Shown here piece by piece: positions 53,974 through 64,000 of a stretch of DNA of 64,000 nt. This DNA comes from HyVt-105 sp049975425 (GTDB lineage Bacteria > Bacteroidota > Bacteroidia > Bacteroidales > VadinHA17), in the NCBI GenBank assembly GCA_049975425.1, contig JBNGDI010000009.1:1-64000 (forward strand), given 5' to 3'. The notes under the pieces are model-generated. The model made no database searches. It saw only the letters and a program-made list of their open reading frames with translations, and was not told the origin of the DNA. Numbering within the stretch: the first letter of the stretch is position 1; each line of letters starts with the position of its first letter. The translations under genes and the position numbers were made by a program.

Positions 53974-56259
53974 ATGGCAAAAATTACCAAGGAAGAAGCA
54001 CTGGAATATCATTCCAAGGGCCGTCCCGGAAAAATTGAAGTGATCCCCACCACCCCCCATTCCACGCAGCGGGATCTCTCCCTGGCCTACACCCCCGGTG
54101 TAGCCTCCCCATGTCTCGAAATCAAAGAACGGCCGGAAGATGTATTCCGGTACACTGCCAAGGGCAACCTGGTGGCGGTGGTAAGCAACGGCACGGCTGT
54201 TCTTGGTCTGGGCGATATCGGCGCCATGGCAGGAAAACCCGTTATGGAAGGAAAAGGCCTGCTTTTTAAGGTGTTTGCCGATGTAGACGTATTCGATATT
54301 GAAGTGGACGAAAAAAATATTGACCGGCTGATAGGGATTGTAAAGGCTATTTCACCCACATTCGGGGGTATCAACCTGGAAGATATCAAGGCTCCTGAAT
54401 GCTTTGAAATAGAACAACGTTTGATCGAAGAACTCGACATCCCGGTTTTCCATGATGACCAGCACGGAACCGCTATCATTTCCGGGGCAGGGTTGCTAAA
54501 TGCCCTGGAGATCAGCGGAAAGAAAATTGACGAAATCAAAATGGTAGTCAGCGGTGCGGGAGCCGGAGCCATTGCCTGCACAAAGTTCTATATATCGCTA
54601 GGAGTGAAAAAGGAAAACATCGTGATGTGCGACAGCAAGGGTGTGCTGAACAAAAAAAGAAAAGACCTGAACAAACACAAGCAGGAGTTTGTGACCGACA
54701 GGAATGTCGATACCCTGGCCGATGCCGTTAAGGGAGCCGACCTGTTTCTGGGACTATCAGTTGCCGATCAGCTCACTCCCGAGATGCTGAAAACCATGGC
54801 CGACCACCCCATTGTTTTTGCCATGGCCAACCCGAATCCGGAGATAGAATACGATGTGGCCGTAGCCACCCGCTCCGACCTGATCATGGCCACCGGCCGG
54901 TCGGACTACCCCAACCAAATCAACAACGTACTTGGCTTCCCCTTCATCTTCCGGGGCGCCCTGGACGTACGGGCCAGAAAGATCAACGAGGAAATGAAGA
55001 TTGCCGCATGCAAAGCCCTGGCCGACCTGGCCAAAGAACCTGTCCCCGAACAGGTCAATACGGCTTACAATGTAAGGAATCTGTCCTTCGGGCGGGATTA
55101 CATTATTCCCAAGCCGCTGGATCCCAGACTGATTACCAGGGTAGCTCCGGCTGTGGCAAAGGCGGCCATGGATACAGGCGTGGCACGTAAGCCCATTACC
55201 GACTGGGAAGCCTATGAACTGGAACTGAACCGCCGGCTGGGTTACGGAAACAAACTGGTTAACGATATCCTGCAAAAGGCCAAAGCAGAGCCGAAAAGGG
55301 TTGTATATGCCGACGCCAGCAATTTCAAAGTACTGAAGGCAGTGCAAAGCGTGGTGCATGAAGGCATAGCCCGGCCCATCCTGCTCGGACCGAAAGACGA
55401 GATCAAGGAAATCATTCGCGAAAACAAGCTGGAATTCGATGAAGAGATACACATCATCGATCCGCGTTCAAAAGAAGAAGCCGGACGAAGAAAAGAATTT
55501 GCCGATATCTATTTCACCAAAAGGCAGCGTAAGGGAGCCACTCTGGACGAAGCCAGGGAGCTGATGTTCGACCGCGACCATTTCGGCATTATGATGGTGG
55601 AAACCGGACAGGCTGATGCCTTTATTTCCGGTTTTGCCCGGAAATATGCCGACGTAATCCGGCCTGCCCTGCAGATTGTGGGTACCAACAACACCCAGCA
55701 ACACATTGCGGGCATGTACATCGTCATTACCAAGAAAGGTCCTTTCTTCTTCGCCGACACCACGGTCAACATCAATCCCGATGCCCGGACCCTGGTGAAC
55801 AACACCCTGCTCACAGCCGAAGAAGTGCGCAGGTTCAATATAGAACCTGTGGTGGCCCTGGTTTCCTATTCCAATTTCGGATCCATCAGAACCGGAAGCC
55901 CGCGCCTGGTGCAGGAGGCCATTGATATCCTCCACAAAGAACACCCCGATCTTATCGTCGACGGTGAAATGCAGGCCAACTTTGCTTTCAACCGGAGCCT
56001 CCGGGAAGGCAGATTCCCATTCACCAAACTTCAGGGAAAAGAGGTCAATACCATCATCTTCCCCAATCTGAGCTCGGGAAATATCGCCTATAAAATGATG
56101 CAGGAAATTGGAAATGCCGAAGTGATCGGGCCCATCCTGCTGGGAATCAACAAACCCATCCATATTCTTCAGCTCGATTCATCGGCCCGTGAGATCATCA
56201 ATATGACCGGAATTGCTGTGGTGGATGCTCAGTGCCGGGAGGATGAAACCTGCTTCTGA
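53974..56259 (+). CDS. maeB: NADP-dependent malic enzyme, fused to phosphotransacetylase-like domain
   Basis: 761 residues from the ATG at 53974; the in-frame codon at 53932 lies on the -7 box. N-terminal malic enzyme (to about 430): AYTPGVASPCLEI, the catalytic block GDIGAMAGKPVMEGKG, VFHDDQHGTAII and VSGAGAGAIAC for the nucleotide. C-terminal phosphate acetyltransferase-like part (about 430-761) without proven activity, probably regulatory (acetyl-CoA binding). Decarboxylates malate to pyruvate with NADPH. Followed by ruvA after a terminator. Confidence 0.95.
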   Translation: MAKITKEEALEYHSKGRPGKIEVIPTTPHSTQRDLSLAYTPGVASPCLEIKERPEDVFRYTAKGNLVAVVSNGTAVLGLGDIGAMAGKPVMEGKGLLFKVFADVDVFDIEVDEKNIDRLIGIVKAISPTFGGINLEDIKAPECFEIEQRLIEELDIPVFHDDQHGTAIISGAGLLNALEISGKKIDEIKMVVSGAGAGAIACTKFYISLGVKKENIVMCDSKGVLNKKRKDLNKHKQEFVTDRNVDTLADAVKGADLFLGLSVADQLTPEMLKTMADHPIVFAMANPNPEIEYDVAVATRSDLIMATGRSDYPNQINNVLGFPFIFRGALDVRARKINEEMKIAACKALADLAKEPVPEQVNTAYNVRNLSFGRDYIIPKPLDPRLITRVAPAVAKAAMDTGVARKPITDWEAYELELNRRLGYGNKLVNDILQKAKAEPKRVVYADASNFKVLKAVQSVVHEGIARPILLGPKDEIKEIIRENKLEFDEEIHIIDPRSKEEAGRRKEFADIYFTKRQRKGATLDEARELMFDRDHFGIMMVETGQADAFISGFARKYADVIRPALQIVGTNNTQQHIAGMYIVITKKGPFFFADTTVNINPDARTLVNNTLLTAEEVRRFNIEPVVALVSYSNFGSIRTGSPRLVQEAIDILHKEHPDLIVDGEMQANFAFNRSLREGRFPFTKLQGKEVNTIIFPNLSSGNIAYKMMQEIGNAEVIGPILLGINKPIHILQLDSSAREIINMTGIAVVDAQCREDETCF

Positions 56260-56283
56260 ACCTTGTTAGGCCTTTATGAACAG

Positions 56284-56320
56284 AAAGGGGATTGCCTGCA
56301 GGAAAGGGCAGCCCCTTTTT
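56284..56320 (+). terminator. Rho-independent terminator after maeB
   Basis: Stem AAAGGGG/CCCCTTT with inner GCC/GGC pairs and a following T run. Confidence 0.75.
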
Positions 56321-56394
56321 GTTTTATGCGGGATCCATCTCCATCCTGTTAAATTTTCACTATTTTAGCCGCAGTATCATTAAATGGCTGCGGC

Positions 56395-56988
56395 ATGTAC
56401 GAATACATCGAAGGATCCCTGACGGAAATCTCCCCGACGCATCTGGTGGTGGAAACCACAGGTATGGCCTACTACATCCAGATATCCCTGTACTCCTATT
56501 CCCGGTTTACAGAAGAAGACCTGACCGGAAAAAAAGTAAAGGTGTACCTGCACCATATCGTAAGGGAAGATGCACAGTTGCTTTACGGGTTTTATGACAG
56601 GCGGGAAAGACAGATCTTCCGACAGCTAATCTCCGTTTCCGGAGTGGGAGCGGGTACGGCCAGAATGATCCTTTCCGCACACCGGCCCGCAGAAATAGAA
56701 AAGGCTATCATGCAGGCGGATGTCAACCTTCTGAAAAACATCAAGGGAATAGGGATCAAATCTGCCCAGCGGATCATTGTAGACCTGAAAGGAAAAATAG
56801 GCAAAGATGCCGATGCCGGAGAAATTTTCGCCGCAGCAAGCAATACCCGGCGTGAAGAAGCGTTATCAGCATTGGTAACACTGGGATTTCCGAAAGTCGC
56901 CGCCGGCAAGGTTATCGATTCCATCCTGGCTGAAAATCCGGAAGGGAATATTGAAGAACTGATCAAGCTGGCGCTGAAACGGTTATAA
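56395..56988 (+). CDS. ruvA: Holliday junction branch migration protein RuvA
   Basis: 197 residues. N-terminal OB fold (MYEYIEGSLTEISPTHLVVE), two helix-hairpin-helix motifs (ISVSGVGAGTARMIL and LKNIKGIGIKSAQRIIVDL) and the small C-terminal domain III (ALVTLGFPKVAAGKVI). It tetramerises on four-way junctions and works with RuvB, which is not in the window. The stop is only 24 bp before sprA. Confidence 0.96.
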   Translation: MYEYIEGSLTEISPTHLVVETTGMAYYIQISLYSYSRFTEEDLTGKKVKVYLHHIVREDAQLLYGFYDRRERQIFRQLISVSGVGAGTARMILSAHRPAEIEKAIMQADVNLLKNIKGIGIKSAQRIIVDLKGKIGKDADAGEIFAAASNTRREEALSALVTLGFPKVAAGKVIDSILAENPEGNIEELIKLALKRL

Positions 56989-57012
56989 CCCTTTTTTTAC
57001 ACCGGATCGCTT

Positions 57013-60000
57013 TTGCACAGAAAGGCTAAATATATCTGTATACTGACCCTTGGACTGTGGGCCGGTCAGGTAGCCGGATGGTTTGCCTCTCCCCTGAATG
57101 CACAGGATCCCCGGCAGGATACAACCCGTATCCTCCCCCCCGATCTTCCCTACCCCATACCGGTAAAGTCGCACACCCTTCCCGGAAAGAAGGTTGAATC
57201 TCCCCTGTTCCTGAAAAATCCGTCGAATTTCGAAACCCGGGTGGATTACGATACCGAAACCAACCGGTATATCATTTACGAAACTGTGAGAGGGCTGGAG
57301 ATAGACCTGCCCAGGGTCATGACACCTGATGAATACCGACAATACCGTTACGACCAGATCATGCGGGAATACTGGCGATTACATGCCAGCGGCGACGAAT
57401 CGGCCGGGGCTTCGTCCCTGATCCCCAAAATCTATATTGAAAGCGAAGCCTTCGATAAAATTTTCGGAACCAGCACCATCGACATCAAACCCCAGGGAAC
57501 GGCCGAGCTGATCTTCGGCATCAATTCGTCGCGTATTGACAATCCGCAGCTCTCGGAAAAACTCCGCCGGGTTACCACTTTCGATTTCCAGGAAAAAATC
57601 CAGATGAATGTTACCGGGAGTATCGGCGATAAAATGAAACTTGGCGTGAACTACAATACCGAAGCTACCTTTGATTTTGAAAACAAGACCAAGCTGGAAT
57701 ATTCGGGCCATGAAGACGAGATCATCAAAAAAATCGAGGCAGGCGACGTCACATTACCCCTGTCGGGATCATTGATCACCGGAAGCCAGAGCCTGTTCGG
57801 ACTGAAAACCGAACTGCAGTTCGGCCGGCTTACCGTCACCAGCGTTTTTTCCCAGCAGAAGGGGGAAACCTCTGTGATTGAGGTTAAAGGTGGCGCCCAG
57901 CAGAACGAATTCGAAGTGTTTGTTGACGAATACGATGCCAACCGGCATTTTTTCCTCTCACACTACTTCAGGGAAAGGTACAACGAAGCCCTGGCCAACC
58001 TCCCGGTGATCAATTCACCCGTCCAGATCACCCGTGTGGAAGTATGGGTCACCAACAAAACCAGCGATTTCGAGAATTCCAGGAACATTGTTGCCTTTAT
58101 GGACCTGGGTGAAAACGAACGCATCCACAATGCCTATTTCACTTCCGATCCCGCCTATCCTTTCCCCGATAACCGGAGCAACTCCCTGTACAATGAAATG
58201 ACGGGACCATACAACGTACGCGATATCAGCACAGTTTCCCAGGTACTCGACGGTTTCCCCGCTACCGATTTCAGCATCGGCCAGGATTTCGAAAAGATCG
58301 AAAATGCACGCAAGCTGGCTCCAAACGAATATACCTTTCATCCCACCCTGGGGTACATATCACTGAACGCAGCCCTGCATTCCGATGAAGTACTGGCGGT
58401 AGCCTATGAATTCAGGGCAAAGGGGAAAGTATACCAGGTGGGGGAATTCTCCTTCAGTGGCATCAATGCCCCCGACGCCCTCATCCTCAAACTCCTGAAA
58501 GGCACAAACCTAACCCCAAAACTGCCTACGTGGGACCTGATGATGAAAAATATCTACGCCATCGGAGCATACCAGGTCAATCCCCAGAATTTCGAAATGA
58601 ACATCATTTACATGGATGATCAGGCCGGAACAGGAATCAATTATATCAGGGAAGGGGATATCAAAGACCAGATTCTGCTGCGGGTTATGAACCTCGACAA
58701 TCTGAACAGCCAGAGGGATCCCAATCCCGACGGCATGTTCGATTTCATTGAAGGTGTAACCATTCTTCCGTCAAACGGCCGGGTCATTTTCCCCGTGCTG
58801 GAACCCTTCGGGTCATATCTCAGGGAAAAGATCGGGAACGATGCCATTGCCGACAAATATGTATTCGAGGAACTGTATGACTCCACCCTGGCCCGGGCCA
58901 TTCAGGTGGCTGAGAAGAATAAATTCAGGCTGCAGGGTAACTACCAGTCGTCTGTCAGTTCCGAGATTCCACTGAATGCACTCAATGTACCCCAGGGCTC
59001 GGTGGTGGTAACGGCCGGAGGTATCCAGCTGAAAGAAAACATCGACTATACAGTGGATTACACTCTTGGCAGAGTTAACATCCTCAACACCGGTCTTCTC
59101 GAATCGGGAACCCCCATCAGAATATCCCTGGAAAGCAATCAGCTGTTCAATATCCAGACCAAAACCCTGGTGGGGTCGCATTTCGATTACCGGATATCGG
59201 ATAATTTCAATGTCGGAGCCACCATCCTGAACCTTACGGAACGCCCGCTGACCCAGAAAGTAAACATCGGGAACGAACCCATATCGAATACAATATGGGG
59301 CATCAACTCTTCATTCCATACCGAGGCGCCCTTTGTAACCAGGATGGTGGATTTCCTCCCCTTCGTCAATACCAACCAGCCCTCTTCCATCACTTTCTTC
59401 GGCGAATTTGCCCACCTTATCCCCGGGCACAGCCGTGCCATTGAAAAACAGGGCATTACATACATCGATGATTTCGAAGGCAGTGAAACCAGCATCGATC
59501 TCAAGTCTATCCCCCCCTGGGTACATGCCAGCACACCCCAGGGACAACCCGACATGTTTCCGGAAGGAGCCCTTAGCAACAATCTGGCTTACGGATTTAA
59601 CCGGGCCCGGCTGGCCTGGTACGTGATCGATCCCCTGTTCCTGAGGAACAATTCCTCCACACCTGCACACATAAAAAATAATCCCGACCTGCAGTCGAGC
59701 CACTATGTAAGGGAAGTATTCGAAAAGGAAATATGGCCCAACAAGGAAAGTCCCAGCGGCATCCCCACCAATATCGCCGTTCTCAATCTATCCTTCTATC
59801 CCAGGGAAAAAGGTCCATACAACTACGATACCGGTCCCTCTGCATACTCGGCAGGGCTTGATCCATCGGGATACCTGGCGGAACCCGAAACCCGGTGGGG
59901 AGGGATTATGCGCGAAGTACCCATCAAGGATTTTGAAACTTCTAACATCCAGTTTATCGAGTTCTGGCTGATGGACCCTTTTGTTGAAGACAGCCTGAAT

Positions 60001-63000
60001 CCCGGTGGTGAATTGTATATTAACCTGGGAAATGTATCCGAAGATATTCTCCGCGATGGAAGGAAAAGTTTTGAGAACGGGCTGCCCACCTCGCCGGAAG
60101 AAGAAGCCCTGATGGATACCACGGTATGGGGACGTGTGCCCAAAACACAGTCGCTGGTAAAAGCCTTCGACCAGGCCGCAAGGAAACAGCAGGATATCGG
60201 GCTTGACGGGCTGAATAATGGGCAGGAACAGGAGTTTTACAACGGCTATGTTCAGCAGCTCTCTTCCCAGATCAGTGATCCGGTCATGAGGGAAGAGCTC
60301 ATCAATGATCCTGCCCAGGATGATTTTCATTACTTCCGCGGATCGGACTATGATGCCATGGGACTCGGCATTCTGGAGCGGTACAAGAAATACAACGGGC
60401 TGGAGGGAAATTCCCCGGCCTTCGAGGAAACGACCGAAGATTACCCCACCAGCGGTTCCACCCTGCCGAATGAAGAAGATATTAACCGCGACAACACCCT
60501 GAGCGAAACGGAAAGCTATTACCAGTACAAGGTCGACATAAGGCAGGATTTCTTCGATGTGGGCCGGAATTACATCATCAATCGCGAAACCGCCACAGTG
60601 GAATTTGCCAACGGGAAACAATCTTCCGTCGACTGGTATCAGTTCCGTATCCCGGTAACCGATTTTGAGCGGATTGTTGGGAACATCCAGGATTTCAAAT
60701 CCATTCGTTTTGTACGCATGTTCCTCAAAGGATTCGAAAAGGAAACCCACCTGCGGTTCGCCCGTTTCGAGCTGATCCGGGGAGAGTGGAGAAAATACAA
60801 CCTCAGCATATGGGAGGGAGGAGAACGGGAAACCACCGAGGAACTGACCGACGCATCCTTCGAAATCGGTTCGGTAAACATCGAGGAGAACGGGGGCAAG
60901 GACCCGGTAAACTACGTTCTTCCCCCGGGAATTACCCGCGTGATTGATCCCACCAATCCCGAGCTCAGGCAACTCAACGAACAGTCCATCGTACTGAAAG
61001 TACGTGACCTGGCCGACGGGGATGCCCGTGCCGCCTTCCGGAATGTGAATCTCGACATCAGGCAGTACAAAAGGCTGGAAATGGAAGTACATGCCGAGGC
61101 CCTTCCGGGAATCAACCTCCAGGATGATGAAATCCACGTTTTTATCAGACTTGGATCCGATTACCGGAACAATTTTTATGAATACGAAATTCCGGTCAAA
61201 CTCACACCTCCCAAACCACCCCGGGGCTACAGCAACGAAAGCGTAGACGACCGGCGTATTGTGTGGCCCGGGGAAAACCGGTTCGACATCTCCCTGGAAC
61301 TGTTCCAGGATGTGAAACAAAGCCGGAACAATGAAATGCAAAACCCGGCCAGCATGGTGTCGGTTAACGATGTTTTCTCCATGATCATTGACGGGCACCG
61401 GGTCAGCGTAACCGGGAACCCCAACCTCAGTAATATCCGCACTATCATGATAGGGATCAGAAATCCCTCACAACAACGTAATCCGGCCTCAGACGACGGC
61501 CTCCCCAAATCAGCGGAAGTGTGGATGAATGAACTGCGGCTGACGCATTTCAATGAGGAAGGAGGATGGGCCGCCAATGCCAGGGTCACCACCCGCCTTG
61601 CCGACCTGGGATCGATCGACATAGCCGGCAGCACCAGCACCCCCGGTTTCGGAAGCATAGAAAAAAAAGTGAATGAACGGAGCAAGGAAACGATAATGCA
61701 GTACGATATATCGTCCAATCTGGAACTGGGAAAATTCCTGCCCGATGTGTTGAATTTCCGCATACCCATGTATATCGGTTTTTCAGAAGGGATCATCAAC
61801 CCGCAGTACAACCCCCTCGATCCGGATATCCCGCTGAGAAAGGCCCTTAACAATGCCGAAACCCGCGCTGAACGCGATTCCATCCTGAAAAATTCACAGG
61901 ATATCACCCGGAGGAAATCCATCAATTTCACGAATGTGCGAATCGAAAAAAGGCAGGGGAAACCCCATTTCTGGGATATTTCCAATTTCGCCTTCAGCTA
62001 CAGCTATCATGAAACCTACCATCGCGATATAAAAACCGATTTTCACATACAGAAAAATTACCGGGGAACCATCAACTACATCTATAATGCCCAGCCCAAA
62101 CCCGTTGTTCCCTTTCAACAGTCGCAGCTGTTCCGCCGGCCGGTTTTCCGCCTGATCAGAGACTTTAATTTCAACTACATGCCTTCGCATATCTCCCTGC
62201 GCACCGATATGTACCGGTATTACGAAGAAAAAAAACTGAGGAAAATTGACAATCCCGATCTGAGGATCGAACCCACATTCAGGAAAGATTTTGAATGGAA
62301 CACCTATTTCGACCTGAAATACGACCTCACCCGGGCATTGAAGATCGATTTTTCCTCATCGAACACCGCCCGGATCGATGAACCGGAAGGGGGGGTTGAC
62401 CGGGAACGCTATGAAGACGGCTATACCCTGTGGAAAGATTCTGTCCTGACCAACCTGAAAAATATGGGACGTACCATTTCCTACCACCACAGCCTGAACG
62501 TAAACTATACCCTTCCCGTCAACAAGATCCCGCTGTTCAACTGGATCACCGTAAATGCCCGGTATAATGCCACCTTCGGATGGGATGCCGGCCCGCAATT
62601 TGCCGATACTTCGGATATTGAACTCGGAAACACCATCAAGAATTCCAATACGGGTCAGCTATCGGGGCAACTGAATATGAACAACCTGTACAACAAGGTT
62701 GGTTTCCTGAAAAAGGTCAACGACAGGTACCGGAATAATCGCAGGGTGGATACCCGGGAAAAGGAATACAAATCCGTAACTTATGAAAGAAAGGGGGTAT
62801 ACATTTCCGATAACCGGCCCAGATCCATCGTACATAACCTGAAGACAGAAGACGTACAGGTAACCATCTTTGATGAGAATAACCGGGAGATCGATCTGGA
62901 TGTGGAAATAATGGATGAAAGGAGGATACGGATCAACAGCGATACCATTTACCGGGGCACCCGGGTGGTAGTGAAAGGACAGGTGGAAAAGGGCGAAAGT

Positions 63001-64000
63001 GTGCTGACACTCATAGCCGACAACCTGGCACGTATCCTGATGTCGGTCAAGAATGTTTCCATATCCTATTCGCAAACCCAGGGGACCCTTCTGCCCGGAT
63101 ACCTGCCCGAAACCCGCTTTTACACGGCCGGCCTGACAGATGTAAACGGCATGCTCTCTCCCGGCTGGGAATTTATTCTGGGTATACAGGACAGGAATTT
63201 CCTGGAAAGAAGCATCGGAAACGACTGGCTGACCACCGACCCCAGGATGATCTCTCCCTATGTGATGACCCACAATGAAAACTTCAACCTGCGTAGCACC
63301 CTTGAACCCATTCCCGGCATGCGCATCGATGTAACAGCCACCCGCAGGTTCTCAGAGAACATGAACGAATATTATTCCTATGACGATTCGCTGGGAAGGA
63401 TCGTTGTTTCCAACCCCGTCACCACCGGAAATTTCAGTATCAGCATGATTACCTGGGGAACCGCCTTCAAAAAAATCACTTCAGACAACCGGTATGCATC
63501 GGAAGTTTTCAACAGAATGAAAGATTATGCTTCCGTTATTTCGGCCAGACTGGCAGCTGAACGGGTAGCCAGTCCGGAGCACGGCTATAACCCAAACGCC
63601 TACGAAATAATCGAAGGAAGGAAATTTTATGACGGGTACGGACCCACCTCCCAGCAGGTGCTGATCCCGGCATTCATGGCCGCATATACCAACCGCGACC
63701 CTGAAAGGATCACCACCGATCCCTTCCCATCTCTGTTGCATATCATGCCCAACTGGCGATTAACATACGAAGGGCTTTCAAACATAGAATTCCTGCAAAC
63801 CTTTATCCGCTCCATTACCATCAACCACCAGTACCGCTCCTCATACGATGTGGCGGGCTATTCCAGCAACCTGGAATACGAACCCGGGGAAGACGGCTTC
63901 AGCTATGTACGCGATATTACCGGAGGGAATTTTCTGCCTCCCAATGAAATCAGTGCGGTCTCTATCAATGAACAGTTCAGCCCCCTGATCAATTTTGAAA
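57013..64000 (+). CDS. sprA: SprA (Sov) outer-membrane translocon of the type IX secretion system (3' end outside window)
   Basis: At least 2329 residues and open at the right edge; family length is about 2400, so most is present. Start: TTG at 57013, the only start-like codon between the in-frame ruvA stop (56986-56988) and a good signal peptide (KYICILTLGLWAGQVAG, cut near NAQD). SprA/Sov marks: IFGINSSRIDNPQLSEKLRR, FDFQEKIQMNVTGSIGDKM, GDVTLPLSGSLITGSQSLFG and, at the window end, SINEQFSPLINFE. It is the giant 36-strand barrel through which T9SS cargo with C-terminal sorting domains leaves the cell; one such cargo is encoded at 7.1-9.2 kb. The order maeB-ruvA-sprA is a conserved Bacteroidota arrangement. 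Confidence 0.95.
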   Translation, partial: MHRKAKYICILTLGLWAGQVAGWFASPLNAQDPRQDTTRILPPDLPYPIPVKSHTLPGKKVESPLFLKNPSNFETRVDYDTETNRYIIYETVRGLEIDLPRVMTPDEYRQYRYDQIMREYWRLHASGDESAGASSLIPKIYIESEAFDKIFGTSTIDIKPQGTAELIFGINSSRIDNPQLSEKLRRVTTFDFQEKIQMNVTGSIGDKMKLGVNYNTEATFDFENKTKLEYSGHEDEIIKKIEAGDVTLPLSGSLITGSQSLFGLKTELQFGRLTVTSVFSQQKGETSVIEVKGGAQQNEFEVFVDEYDANRHFFLSHYFRERYNEALANLPVINSPVQITRVEVWVTNKTSDFENSRNIVAFMDLGENERIHNAYFTSDPAYPFPDNRSNSLYNEMTGPYNVRDISTVSQVLDGFPATDFSIGQDFEKIENARKLAPNEYTFHPTLGYISLNAALHSDEVLAVAYEFRAKGKVYQVGEFSFSGINAPDALILKLLKGTNLTPKLPTWDLMMKNIYAIGAYQVNPQNFEMNIIYMDDQAGTGINYIREGDIKDQILLRVMNLDNLNSQRDPNPDGMFDFIEGVTILPSNGRVIFPVLEPFGSYLREKIGNDAIADKYVFEELYDSTLARAIQVAEKNKFRLQGNYQSSVSSEIPLNALNVPQGSVVVTAGGIQLKENIDYTVDYTLGRVNILNTGLLESGTPIRISLESNQLFNIQTKTLVGSHFDYRISDNFNVGATILNLTERPLTQKVNIGNEPISNTIWGINSSFHTEAPFVTRMVDFLPFVNTNQPSSITFFGEFAHLIPGHSRAIEKQGITYIDDFEGSETSIDLKSIPPWVHASTPQGQPDMFPEGALSNNLAYGFNRARLAWYVIDPLFLRNNSSTPAHIKNNPDLQSSHYVREVFEKEIWPNKESPSGIPTNIAVLNLSFYPREKGPYNYDTGPSAYSAGLDPSGYLAEPETRWGGIMREVPIKDFETSNIQFIEFWLMDPFVEDSLNPGGELYINLGNVSEDILRDGRKSFENGLPTSPEEEALMDTTVWGRVPKTQSLVKAFDQAARKQQDIGLDGLNNGQEQEFYNGYVQQLSSQISDPVMREELINDPAQDDFHYFRGSDYDAMGLGILERYKKYNGLEGNSPAFEETTEDYPTSGSTLPNEEDINRDNTLSETESYYQYKVDIRQDFFDVGRNYIINRETATVEFANGKQSSVDWYQFRIPVTDFERIVGNIQDFKSIRFVRMFLKGFEKETHLRFARFELIRGEWRKYNLSIWEGGERETTEELTDASFEIGSVNIEENGGKDPVNYVLPPGITRVIDPTNPELRQLNEQSIVLKVRDLADGDARAAFRNVNLDIRQYKRLEMEVHAEALPGINLQDDEIHVFIRLGSDYRNNFYEYEIPVKLTPPKPPRGYSNESVDDRRIVWPGENRFDISLELFQDVKQSRNNEMQNPASMVSVNDVFSMIIDGHRVSVTGNPNLSNIRTIMIGIRNPSQQRNPASDDGLPKSAEVWMNELRLTHFNEEGGWAANARVTTRLADLGSIDIAGSTSTPGFGSIEKKVNERSKETIMQYDISSNLELGKFLPDVLNFRIPMYIGFSEGIINPQYNPLDPDIPLRKALNNAETRAERDSILKNSQDITRRKSINFTNVRIEKRQGKPHFWDISNFAFSYSYHETYHRDIKTDFHIQKNYRGTINYIYNAQPKPVVPFQQSQLFRRPVFRLIRDFNFNYMPSHISLRTDMYRYYEEKKLRKIDNPDLRIEPTFRKDFEWNTYFDLKYDLTRALKIDFSSSNTARIDEPEGGVDRERYEDGYTLWKDSVLTNLKNMGRTISYHHSLNVNYTLPVNKIPLFNWITVNARYNATFGWDAGPQFADTSDIELGNTIKNSNTGQLSGQLNMNNLYNKVGFLKKVNDRYRNNRRVDTREKEYKSVTYERKGVYISDNRPRSIVHNLKTEDVQVTIFDENNREIDLDVEIMDERRIRINSDTIYRGTRVVVKGQVEKGESVLTLIADNLARILMSVKNVSISYSQTQGTLLPGYLPETRFYTAGLTDVNGMLSPGWEFILGIQDRNFLERSIGNDWLTTDPRMISPYVMTHNENFNLRSTLEPIPGMRIDVTATRRFSENMNEYYSYDDSLGRIVVSNPVTTGNFSISMITWGTAFKKITSDNRYASEVFNRMKDYASVISARLAAERVASPEHGYNPNAYEIIEGRKFYDGYGPTSQQVLIPAFMAAYTNRDPERITTDPFPSLLHIMPNWRLTYEGLSNIEFLQTFIRSITINHQYRSSYDVAGYSSNLEYEPGEDGFSYVRDITGGNFLPPNEISAVSINEQFSPLINFE

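Noticed and set aside
59788..61398. 536-codon antisense frame inside sprA
   Set aside because: sprA reads without interruption on the plus strand with family motifs; the antisense frame has no recognisable domain or promoter.

Overview
The window comes from a member of the Bacteroidota, probably an anaerobic or microaerophilic Bacteroidales or Marinilabiliales-type bacterium; the order is inference. Evidence for the phylum is strong. There is a nearly complete SprA (Sov), the outer-membrane translocon of the type IX secretion system, directly behind ruvA. There is a T9SS C-terminal sorting domain, several lipoproteins, and a PD40/OmpA envelope protein with a SPOR-like tail. The phylum's unusual -7 promoter box (TAnnTTTG) stands upstream of many genes. 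A rubredoxin-less superoxide reductase and a lysine 2,3-aminomutase fit low-oxygen life.

Layout. 1-6.7 kb: end of a membrane protein, a CPBP protease, a porin, an Arg-rich OB-fold secretory protein, then a three-gene set of HAMP-only sensor, TrkH K+ channel and TspO-like protein. 7.1-13.7 kb: a frameshifted T9SS beta-propeller gene overlapping a 1502-residue RHS/YD-type surface protein. 13.8-16.8 kb: M81 peptidase lipoprotein, Fur/PerR-type regulator, Prx6 peroxiredoxin. 16.9-22.9 kb: a glucuronoxylan side-chain locus (LacI regulator, GH67 alpha-glucuronidase, SDR, ManD mannonate dehydratase) with a divergent glucuronide-type GPH symporter cut off after about a quarter of its length. 22.7-34 kb: OmpA/PD40 protein, lipoprotein, beta-lactamase-fold hydrolase, SDR, guanylate-kinase-like protein, alanine racemase, M20 amidohydrolase, MacB/FtsX-like permease. 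34-39.5 kb: acyl-CoA synthetase, YceI protein, porin, Rrf2 regulator, YIP1-type protein.

39.6-45.05 kb: a tightly packed five-gene minus-strand operon of KamA, a GNAT-HDAC fusion, two different D-Ala-D-Ala-ligase-like ATP-grasp enzymes and a GNAT. It looks like an uncharacterised beta-lysine-based amide pathway and is the best candidate here for an undescribed system. 45.3-45.8 kb: initiator tRNA with a full promoter and strong terminator, followed by a 67-bp direct repeat. 45.8-57 kb: mostly housekeeping and envelope genes (superoxide reductase, M23 peptidase, dxr, rseP, tatA, DUF4837 lipoprotein, M17 aminopeptidase, pdxA, maeB, ruvA). 57 kb to the end: sprA, cut by the window edge.

Two structural themes deserve attention. 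Palindromic CTACGTAG repeat clusters occur in two distant intergenic gaps. Two genes are broken: a one-base frameshift near 8,215 and a truncation/fusion junction near 22,700. All functions are read from sequence motifs without database searches.
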